From positions 8,202,137-8,266,136 of the forward strand of contig CALNVZ010003432.1 in the NCBI GenBank assembly GCA_940671915.1: 64,000 bases of DNA, read 5' to 3'. The position numbers were made by a program, and so were the translations under genes. The notes under the pieces were generated by a model. That model saw only the letters and a program-made list of their open reading frames with translations. It was not told where the DNA came from and did no database searches. Shown piece after piece: positions 41,901-51,900 of the stretch. Within the stretch, counting starts at the first letter, position 1, and each line of letters starts with the position of its first letter. This DNA comes from Paracentrotus lividus (Eukaryota; Echinodermata; Echinoidea; Camarodonta; Echinidae).

Positions 41901-42608
41901 TATGAAACAAAAAACAAAAAAGAGGGGGGAGGGGTAGGGGCGAAAAAAATGGAGCAGGTGGGGACGATTGAGACGTGGAATTAATTTTACACAGCCAAAC
42001 AGCTTTTTTTTAATAAACCCTTATAAGATCTTAACTAGGTCATCACGCTCGATCTCTTACAGTTTCTAAGACCAAAATACTCGAGCAAGTACCCCCCCCC
42101 CATGCACGTACTATTTCACAGCACTCTGAAAAAGAGACAACATTCCAAGTCCTGACCCTGCATTGCAGCCACCCCCCCCCCCCACTTTCCACCTACCTAC
42201 CAGCCCCGTAGTCTATGGCTACGCCCATCTACGGTCATTATAAAGTTAGAATCTTACTTTTGCATGCCACAATATCAAAATATCATATCGTATCATCATA
42301 TTCTACGACTACAGAAATGTAGGCACGAGGTAAGGGTCTACACTTCACTGTCTGAACGAGCAGCACTCCAGCAGCAGTACTATAGTTTTCCGCCTGTGCC
42401 TCCGTGGAGCTTGGGTGAGTGCGTCGAAACGGTGGACCGACCAGCCCCCGTCGCCAGCGCTGTCTATGATACCTAGTTATCGAAACAGCAAGTCTAGCGC
42501 AGATAGCGCTCATGTTTTGAATAGAAACTATTAAAATAGTGATAAATTATGACTATAATCATATTCTATACTTACACTGGGAAATTCTGAATTCTGTTCG
42601 CTAGGCAT
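35790..42608 (-). CDS. Hexokinase, first two coding exons only (partial)
   Basis: Hexokinase phosphorylates glucose with ATP. Exon 1 (42608-42576) encodes MPSEQNSEFPS; exon 2 (35955-35790) continues in frame with EVTALIKGFELTRDLQYEIM, GRLEDEMNKGL, NPTAKIKMLPTYV and SLPDGS. This is the classic N-terminal hexokinase segment just before the LDLGGTN phosphate loop. Exon 2 is 166 bp, close to the vertebrate HK exon 2. Junctions are GT-AG, phase 0 between exons and phase 1 at the end. The 11-residue start is short and polar, unlike the hydrophobic mitochondria-binding helix of vertebrate HK1/HK2. No later hexokinase exon is seen at lower coordinates, where the 100-N gap, satellites and other genes lie. 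The start exon is tiny, so its call rests on the splice fit. Confidence 0.85.
36163..36256 (-). pseudogene. Decayed copy of the start of hexokinase exon 2
   Basis: On the minus strand, after CTGCAG, the sequence reads TAGGTTAAGGCCCTTGTTAA then AGGCTTTGAACTGACCCAAG and ACCTTCAGTACAAGG, then AAGATGAGATGAATA. This matches exon 2 (35955 onward) over about 90 bp. A TAG at the first codon and internal changes make it non-coding. It lies about 210 bp upstream of exon 2 in intron 1. Confidence 0.88.
36559..36793. mobile_element. MITE with GGGGTGTAACACAAAGACTT ends
   Basis: GGGGTGTAACACAAAGACTT at the left and AAGTCTTTGTGTTACACCCC at the right, with long inner arms (GATTGAT...GTTACGAT, TTTTTTCTCGGTAGCCTCAT) also inverted. 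235 bp. Confidence 0.9.
36794..39713. other. Hexokinase intron 1, middle part
   Basis: AT-rich, with G, A and T homopolymers near 37600 and 38430-38492. No gene or bounded repeat recognised. Confidence 0.55.
39714..40345. repeat. Region with repeated TTCGTAAAATCAC word and inverted ends
   Basis: Starts TTTTACGAACCATCAC; TTCGTAAAATCACT-like words in the opposite sense occur at about 39990, 40050, 40152, 40209 and 40328. The first and last could be the ends of a MITE of about 630 bp. Confidence 0.5.
40404..40866. repeat. 120-bp tandem repeat, about four copies
   Basis: The word ATAAGATATGAACAG (or ATAAACAG) recurs at 40426, 40546, 40666 and 40786, exactly 120 apart, with TGACCCTTATATTAAAATGT also in register. 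The last copy is truncated and more diverged. Confidence 0.93.
40867..42575. other. Hexokinase intron 1, 5' part
   Basis: AT-rich. Contains a degraded relative of the TTTCGCG/ACTGTATAAG MITE family (41700-41830) and C-run sequence near 42090-42185. No gene seen. Confidence 0.5.
42576..42608 (-). CDS. Hexokinase exon 1 (start exon)
   Basis: ATG at 42608 and 11 codons (MPSEQNSEFPS), then a strong donor GTAAGTAT at 42575. Phase 0 matches exon 2. Upstream sequence to about 42800 would be 5' UTR/promoter; no clear TATA. Confidence 0.7.
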
Positions 42609-44499
42609 CTTGATGAGTTTACCCTTCCAAGTAAAAAGCACACCAAAATAAATCGGAGGAGTGAACAACTTGAGGTCGGACTCGTTCGGTGCTTGCAGAC
42701 GACATGTGATGTGATATTTTCGATCATATATGTGCAGTACATCGTCCTCGATCGCATGAACGCTTCGAATTCCACGTAGGCTATACGGTACTTGCTCATA
42801 TCAGGGGCGCGGCTGCCCCCTGCTCATATATTTCAAAACTGGTCATCATCAAAATTATTACAATTCATATTCATGATATTTTTTCTAGTCAAATATCTAT
42901 TTTATCAATAAACTCTTTATCATCATCATCATCATCATCATCATCAATTATCTTTCAAAAGTTGTCATTGTTATGCCTTCATTAAAATTGTCATCTTTCT
43001 ATTATCTTTCAAAAGTTGTGCTTATCTTATTATCATCTTCATTGGAATTTGTCTTAGGCCTATCATCTATCAAAGCTTATCAAAATTTGTATCTTCATAC
43101 TATCTACCCAAATCAGTCAACATCTTTATCTTCCTCAAAATTTGTAATTGTATATCATCTTTCAGTTTCATCATCTTTGCATTATTATTTTTAAAAAAAT
43201 GAAAACTCATCATTATCACAATTATAAATCAAGTTATTATCTCTGTATTAATTTTCTATCAACATTCATACCATCGTCATCGTCAAGTTATCGTCTTTGC
43301 ATAAGTTTTCTAGCAAAACTTATTACTTTCATCATCATCATCATCATCATATCATCACCATCATCATCATCATCATCATCACAAAGTTATCATATTTGAA
43401 TTAATCTTTTATCAAGAGTCATCATATCACTACCAAATCATCAACTAAAGGTATCTTTGTATTCATTTTCTATAAAAACTCACCATTAGAGATATCATCT
43501 TTAGTATTATCTTTAATCAAAACTCATCATCATATTCATCCTCCGCATTAAAAGTTATCATCTTTGTATTATCCTCAATCCAAATGAAAACACACATCAA
43601 CCTCGTCATCATCATCAAGTTTACATCTTTGCATGTATCTCCTATCAACACTCATCAATTATAATCACCCTCTTCTAACAATCATCTAGCCAAAACAGTG
43701 TACGATCACACAAAGTTTGCAAAAGGCAACATTTCTCCAAATTTTATTCATATTCTCTTCACAAATGTTTGTACAAATATTCTTACAAATGAAAGTATCA
43801 AACTTCATCCCCTTCATCAGTCGTAATACGGTTATTATTGTAATTATTAACAGTCTCACTGAAACATGATATACACCATTTTTGGCCTTGAATTTATCAA
43901 ACAAGACATACTCCTTAGAGGACAGATAACAACAAAGTAACATTTAGAACACATCAGTTCCACACATGGACATTCTGAAATACATCTAGGATCTTAATTT
44001 TCTCAATTATTTGGACTTTCTCACATTTTTACAGAAACTCATTTTTTGGGGGGCAAGTTCTTGAAGATCAGGCAAACACTTTTGAATGAAAGCAATATGT
44101 TTGATTAATTATCCCTATTTCTATAGATCTATCATTATAATAGTGTCTTGTTCTATAAATTTGCCTGTCCACAGTGGTCATTTTTTTGTGTGTGTGCATT
44201 TATGTGAACTTAGTAAACAGGTTGGATTGTATAATAGTTCTAAGCTAATTTTGAACCAAGAGTGAGCCAATTATGTGATAAAAATTAGTAGCGTTCACTA
44301 AATAATTTTAATGGCATGCAAAATATATTGTAGTATGGTCTACATACGAACACATACTATTAAATTTAAATTTAAAAGGAATTTTGTCAAAATATCAATA
44401 TATATTACAGTCCACTCCTGTTACAACAAGGTGCTCAGGACCAAGGCAAATACCAGTAATGAAACCTTGTTGTATCGAACAGAGACACATAGAGACATT
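42609..44499. other. Region upstream of hexokinase, rich in ATC/TCA repeats
   Basis: 42900-43680 is a degenerate minisatellite built from TCATC triplets and 'catctttgtattatc..tcaaaa' words, with pure (ATC)n at 42921-42948 and 43330-43382. No gene seen. Confidence 0.7.
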
Positions 44500-44812
44500 G
44501 GCCCGTATTCACAAAGGTGGCCTAAAGTTAAGCCTAGCTTAATCTGTGGCTTAACTATAACCAGCAAAATGGGATAAAATCTCCAAAAGTAAATGTTTGA
44601 TTTATCAGAATTGTTGGTACGTAAACTATTAAAAACTGCCTGGGGATGACTAGTACAAAAGTTTTCCTAACCACTAAAGCATGATTCCAGAATCCAGTAA
44701 ACGTGTAAGGAACATTGCAACGTAGATACATTTGTCTCCCATTTTGCTAGACATAGTTAAACAACAGATTTAAGCTAGGCTTAACTTTAGGCCACCTTTG
44801 TGAAAATTGGCC
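44500..44812. mobile_element. MITE with CACAAAGGTGGCC ends
   Basis: GGCCCGTATTCACAAAGGTG at the left and CACCTTTGTGAAAATTGGCC at the right, with inner arms CTAAAGTTAAGCCTAGCTTA and TAAGCTAGGCTTAACTTTAG. About 313 bp. Confidence 0.9.
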
Positions 44813-47454
44813 ATTAGGATGTTTGAAATTGAAAAGGGGGCTTATATCTGCTATATCAGGAGAAGACTATATTTGAGAGAAAGTATATGACCTGATGCTG
44901 CATAATCTTTCAGCGACACTTTCAATAATTAGGGCAGGTACATGTACACAATCAAGGGTTCTATTTTCACTAGTTCTGAGATAACCCTGAAAAGCTACAC
45001 AAATTACATTAAGAGGCCTGGAAGATTTGAACAAAAATCTTTGACAAAACCAAGAACTTACAAATGTATCTATTCAGCGCCAGAGTGTTATAACTCCATC
45101 GTAGAGTAAACTGCCTTCTTGCCATAGGAGAAATTAAATTTGAAGCAGACAAGTTAAAGGAACTTTGTAAGCTTTCATCTTTAATAATTTGTATTAAAAG
45201 AATCCTTGAAAAAAAAGCCTTTCAGAAGCATTGTAACATGCCTTACAAAAAGTGAAAATGAGTGTGACCGGAAATGCCAATCTTTTTTTTTCTTTCTTTT
45301 TTAATCTCTATAGACTGCAGGGTAGACCACGGCATGCCCAGATAAGGTTTGAAAATGAAAATATTCAGTCATATCTTGATGTGATTAAAGTGTTTTTGAT
45401 AATCTGTAATTTCCCGGCTGTTTAACTTTAATTCTGAAAATCTGAATACAACATAAACATGAAATTTAACAATTTATTAAATCAAACCTCCACGATTACT
45501 ACTGTTTAAATTAAATCTGCTTAAGGCAAGTCCATTGCAAAAAAACAAACAAAACAAATAAACACAAAACAAATGAACAAACACAAAAAGAAGAAAAAAT
45601 ATGAAGTGCTTGCCTTACAGACTAATTTACTTGATATTATTCCAGAAGGGATATTTTCATAAATTGTAAATTACACAGATTTTTAAAATTAACCAGTAAG
45701 CTACATGTATTCGATCTAATAATCAACCTTTTTATATTAGTTACTGATTGCTAGCTTCCGTTGTCTACTGCATACATTAGCAATCAATGTTCCCATATAA
45801 TTGTACTTCTATCTACTCATTCTGCCTCTCTTTTCCTCAACTTTGTCCGTTCATGTCATTGTAATTTTTTCGTCTCTTATCATTATATGACTCTTCTTGC
45901 TTCTATATTATCACCATTGGCAACCTCGTATTGTTTAATTAAACAAAACACTTGCATAAGTATGTGACCACTGTCATCATTTATAGAACATTTATTGTGA
46001 ATTTAGTTTGAATCATACGTGATGTCATTAGACAAAGCTATTCCCAAGATAGGTTAATCAACTTAAAGCTCCACTGTTTGTTTAAAATTATTAAATACCT
46101 CATGTACTATTTTTCACAATGAAACACTGATTGCAAAAGATTATTATGTTATTAACACCTCAACTTCATAGAGCTTTGACACAGTACAAAAAATATATTT
46201 TTTTTTTAATGATCTCCTATCCACATTAAAAACATACACAGAAATAAAAGAAAACTAATGTTGCCATGTGAATGAGAATTTGTTTTATGTTTTCATCAAT
46301 TCAGAATGCATATTGCCAAGAAAATTACCATACCATCATTACAATGAATTCATGTGCATCCTCAGAAAGCTTAGAAAATATGAATATGATTCGTGTAGAT
46401 CACACATATTCAGTTTAGGCTTCACATCAGCTGTTTTCCTCCATTTTTGACGGCAAATGTTAGGAAGAAAATAATACAGAATTTACCAACCTTCTTCCTT
46501 AAAATACAGTTTTCCTTACATACATTTTCTTACCCCCAACTCCCTTTTTCTTTGCATACTTTCTCACAAAACTCACATAGTTTTCAGGAATATTTTTGGA
46601 TTGCCCCATACTTTTTTTTCATATACATGTTTGTCTTACTCTATTTGTTTTGGTACAAAAGCTACATTTGACATTGTAATCTGTACGATTATCTACGGTA
46701 CTGTTAGACTACACTTGTAATGCATGATCAACCATCTATTTAAAGTATGTGCAGGTCCCCAACAGAATTTGGATTCAATAAACACATCCCAAACATACTA
46801 AATTAGTATGTTCTCCAACCTTCTACTCTCAGTAAAAACAACCATACGTATACCAACAACTAATTTGTATTTTTATGGGTCAACATTTTATGGGTTAACA
46901 ATAAACATTTTCTGATTGGCAGTTTTCAAACAAGTAGCATAACTCTGATAAAATTTTGGTGGAAGAGGCAACAGAAGTCAACTGAACACACCAAGAATTA
47001 TTCAATTTCATGCATTTATACTGTCAATATTGCCGATTTTTGTGTATTAATTACCATACCTAACCACAAACCTATAAAATTTACAACTCTTTCTTTTCCC
47101 CTAGAAACTTATTGTAATAGTCGTTAGACCACTACTGAAAGCTTTGTACTCGTGTAACATTAGAGATTTGTATGAAAGATTTCTTGGATTGTAATGTGTG
47201 GGGTGCAGAATGAGATACCACTTTCATTCTTTAATTAGAGCTTATAAGCCAATTATAGACAGATAAATGAAGGAATCCTAAATATGAAGTTGCATAATGA
47301 AAGAATCTTATACCAAATATACTTGCAGCATATGAGCTTTATATTCAAAAGGATGGCATGAAAATAATATGAGCACAATGCTTGTAAACAGGAGACAATA
47401 TTTCAAATTCTGAATAACGCAGGTCAAATTGGTAGAAACGAATGTGAGTTGCTT
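44813..47454. other. Intergenic, nothing recognised
   Basis: AT-rich stretch between the 44500 MITE and the XPO7 3' side. No gene-like frame or clear repeat. Confidence 0.5.
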
Positions 47455-47597
47455 ACTATAAAACCAGCATTGTCAATTACAGCCATTTCTGCAAGTATTG
47501 CTTAACAATTTTGCAGCATGAGCATTTTGCGAAGCTAGACCTCTAGCAAAATTTCATGAAAGTAAACTGCTCATGAAAATTGCTGGTTTTACAGTAC
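47455..47597. repeat. Degenerate inverted-repeat element (ACTATAAAACCAGCA ends)
   Basis: ACTATAAAACCAGCA at the left and TGCTGGTTTTACAGT at the right are near-inverted, about 140 bp apart, with ATGAGCATTTTGCG/GCTCATGAAAATTGC words inside. Confidence 0.55.
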
Positions 47598-47854
47598 ATG
47601 AAGACATTATATTTGGGGTGGGGGAGAGGGAGGGGATATCACCACACAAGAATATATCCCATTGTCACATTTTGATATTATTAAAGGGTTTGCAAGAAAA
47701 ATGAACATTGATGAAAGAAAAAAAATTGAATCACCTCCCTCCACATTCAAACATGATTCAAGTTGCATTACTACGAGTGGAACATTCTCCATGCATCTAA
47801 AAGACCCACTCATCAAATTATTACAGTTCTGAACACATTACATAAGAAAGCATG

Positions 47855-48760
47855 ATCTCTGAAGTCCCATATATGCTGTTTCCTGTAGGTACTAACTGAT
47901 TGATATCTGGAGTCCCATATGCTGTTTATCAGTACATGTAGCTACCCACTAAAGAAGTCTGACCTATCTATTCCATTATGCTGGTTAGCTCATGTAAACA
48001 CTAATCATCTCTGTAGTCCCATATATGCCGTTTTATGTATCTACCGACCAATCAATCTCTAATTTCGCATAAATGCCATTTCCTGTAGCTCTCCCCTAAT
48101 GAACACCTGAACTCTGCAGTTCCATATATTATGCAGTTTTCTGCAGGTAATCACTGATGAATGCCCAACCTCTGCAGTCCCATATATGCTGTTTTCTTTA
48201 GATACCCATTAATGATTTCTGACCGCTCTAGTCCTACATTATGATGTTTCCCTGGAGCTGCACTTTTAATAAATGGCTGACCTCTGTAGTCCCATATGCT
48301 GTTTTCCATGCTACCACTGATGAATTCCTGAGATCTACAGTCCCATAGATGCCATTTTCATGAATCTACCTACCAATACTCTACATCTGACCTTTCTAGT
48401 CCCACATATGCTTTTAGTGTGTAGGTTCCCGCTTATTGAACTGGGTAGTCCTATACATACAGTATCCCCTTGGTAACTACCGAGTAACACCCGACCTCTG
48501 CAGTCCCATACATGCTGTTTTCTGTAGTTACCCAGTGATGAACATCTGGCCTCTCAAGTCCCATAAATGCTGTATTCCAATAGTAACCACTGATGAACAC
48601 CCGATGTCTAGTCCCATATATGCTGTTTTCTGTAGTTACCCAATAATGACGTCTGACCTCCCTAGTCCTATCTGTAGGTAACCGCTAATGCACGCCAGAC
48701 CTGGGCAGCCCACATACGCTGTTATTTGTAGCTTATCCACTAATTTGATCCACGTCCAAT
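47855..48760. repeat. About 62-bp minisatellite just downstream of XPO7
   Basis: A unit like 'gacctctgcagtcccatat' + 'atgctgttttctgtag' + 'ttacccactgatgaacac' repeats about 14 times with many substitutions and small indels. It begins about 100 bases past the XPO7 stop, so it may be part of the 3' UTR. Confidence 0.88.
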
Positions 48761-48862
48761 CATCATCCACCGCCACATATATTACTCTATGGTTGATTAG
48801 AAACAATTGGAACACACAGACCCTGACTCGGCTCCCTTAGTCCCACAGCCATGGATTCTGTG

Positions 48863-48992
48863 TTAGCTCATCATGTCCACTGTAACTGTAGAGTTGCTTC
48901 CCGTGCTTCCCTCTCCGTTGTTCCCTGTTGTGTTCGACGTCCGCAGAGAGTCATTGACGTCCCTTCTGAATACAGACAGGTTCTGGGTAAAT
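48863..48992 (-). CDS. XPO7: XPO7 last exon and stop
   Basis: Acceptor GCCTAG. Encodes [19 protein letters not shown], a G/N/S/T-rich tail and VDMMS, then TAA at 48865-48863. The DMMS end is the same as in vertebrate XPO7. Confidence 0.95.
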
Positions 48993-51900
48993 CTAGGCAA
49001 TAAATGAAACAAGAAATATGTTTAATGCATCTATGATGAAAACTGAATACCTGTACATGGGAAAAATGATTGCACACCATATGTTCCAGTGACATTTGTT
49101 ACATGGTCAAGTTTCTTCCATAGATGAATTTTTTTACTTTGATTAACCAAAATTCTAAACATGACCTGAAATTGAATCACAACCCAAGCCCTTATGTCAC
49201 AATTTTGTGGAAATAAAGTCTGCAGCAAATGTGGAATTAGCATTAAAACCAATGATTACACCATGACAAGCTACCTCTTCTTACTAAAGAGTAGTTGCCC
49301 CTAAAGATGAATTCTGTTTAGGTGCGTTTTTTTATGCAAATTAGCTAACTGGGGGTTCCCAGTATGCGTAACAAAGAGAAATGTACATACTTTCAGACAT
49401 ACGCGCACCTCGCTCAATGCAAAACCCATTGGAAGCCCCCCCCCCCAGCTATGTTGCGGGCATGTAGAGGGCTCACTTCCATGAAACGCAGCCCAAATTT
49501 GTCTATATCATGTGCAAGACTGGAGTACGTGAAAGTCAAACGTCTTTGCACAGAGATGGGATAGTGCACGATTAATATGTCAATGTGGGGTTATACCAAC
49601 GTTTAGAATGTAAACTGCAACGTGGCATGCCACAACAATGAGGCATATCCTCTTATGTCTAAATCTTGGAGAGCATTGAAACCAGGATGACCTGGGGGGA
49701 ATTCACTAACAGCTAAATTCAATCCCAACTGGAACTAGGATAAGATTAATTTTAGGAATTATTCTACTCATTGTATTCATATGATTTAGTTGGGATTGAT
49801 TTTATCTCTTAGTGAATCACTCCCTATGGTGGCTGCAAATGAGTGCACTTTGCAATATACCAAGCCATGGCTGAATATCTAATGCTTTTTGTACATGAGA
49901 GAAACAAAAGAGGAGGAGGACTACAAACAATTTCATACCTGTCTCTGTTCTTTGTCCTTAGATTCCTCTCAATACCTTCCATCAGGTTCTTGAAGCACAT
50001 GTGCATATCTTGTTGCTTCTCCATTGGCTGAGCACTGATCACAGATTGCTGGAACTCCTGGAAATACTGCCATGAATGGGTTCAAAGAAAGGAATATGAA
50101 AGATTTGAAAATCAAATTTATTTCATGATCACCCAGAGTACAAATGGAGAATTACGATTGAATAAAATCATGGTGGCGCGAGGCCTTAAAAGCAAGTAGC
50201 TTCCAATATTTTAAACCTCTTCAAACTTCATGACCCCACTACAATTCATAGAATACTGTAAAAGTGGTTATTTTCAAAAATGATTGCAGAACCAATTTGA
50301 AGCATAATAATGCTAAAATAAATTGATTTCAGCAAATGAAAGTGAAAATAATCATATCCTTATGAATAAGGTGAGAAAAATCCATTTGCATTGACTTTGT
50401 ACACAAAATCATGTTTTTGAGCACTTTTCGGTCTGATGGATATTAAAAGGAAAAAAAAAAAAAAAGCGTTGTAACGGTAAGACTGATTTTCGAGAAAATG
50501 GTTTTCAAAGATGCGCGAATCTTGAAAGTAAAAAGTCACCATGCGGCACGATCAAAAATTTCGCGCGGTGGAATGGTCGCAGACAATGTTTAGGGCTAGA
50601 CATGAACCATTGATATTAATGTAATCCTTTCAATTAATAGACAACCTGCATATCAAGACCATTCTCCATTTCCTAAAGGAATATGAAACTTATTGCATTG
50701 AATGATCTTTATATACAGGTACAAAATGAATGTAACAGACTTAATAAATCTTTATTTACTAGGATGATATCTATGAGAGGCCTGGACATGGAACACTGAT
50801 ATTAATAGGATCCCTTCTCTAAGACAATCTGTATATAAAGACCATTCTCCAGTTCTTATAATAATGAACTTATTGAATTGAATGGTCTTAATAAACAAGT
50901 GCAGAAAGAATTTAGCAGACTTACATCTTCATTGAGTAGGATAAGACCTAATAGAGGTCTGGACATGGACCATTGATTCCGGCATTCCTCAAACATGATG
51001 ATATTCAGTACTGTTGACAGCATCTAGGATAATAATAAAAACAAGTGGATTAGTAAATTACGCGATGCGTAATATATGTCCCCGCCGATAATGTAAAATT
51101 CCCATTATATCACGATCAGTCTATCACATAAGGCAAACAGAATCGAAATCGGGTAAAAAATGGCGAAGAAGTAGCATTTTGTAGCCAATGTACAATATAG
51201 GTAAAAAATAAAGGTCAAGGTCAAAATTCGGTGAAGAAATTTGTTAGCCATCAACTAGTGCTATCACATAAAGCAAACGGAATCGAAATCGGAAGAAAAA
51301 TGGTGAAGGAGTAGCATTTTGTAGCCAATGTACAATATAAGTATAAATCAAGGTCAAAGGTCAAAGGGGTCAAAAGTCAAAATTCCGTGAAGAAGTTTTG
51401 TAGCCCTCACCTAGTGCTATCATATAAAGCAAACGGATTCGAAATCGGATGAAAAATGGCAAAGGAGTAGCATTTTGTAGCCAATTAACAATATAGGTCA
51501 AAAATGAAGGTCAAAGGTCAAAGGGGTCAAAGTCAAAATTCCGTGAAGAAGTTTTGTAGCCCTCACCTAGTGCTATTATATAAAGCAAACAGAATCGAAA
51601 TCGGAGGAAAAATGGCGAAGGAGTAGCATTTTGTAGCCAATTAACAATATAGGTCAAAAATCAGGGTCAAAGGTCAAAATTCTGTGAAGAAGTTTGGTAG
51701 CCATCACCTAGTGCTATCATATAAAGCAAACGGAATTGAAATCGGATGAAAAATGGCGAAGGAGTAGCAAATTGAACTCACATACGGACGCACGGACGGA
51801 CGGACGGACGGACGGATGGACGGACACACACACATACACACGTACGGAGCCCGTTTCATAGCCCTGCTCGAACTCGTTCGGCGGGGACAAACAAAATGAC

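Noticed and set aside
42264..42513. Frames of 70-76 codons upstream of hexokinase exon 1
   Set aside because: No family similarity seen and no splice context linking them to the hexokinase frame.
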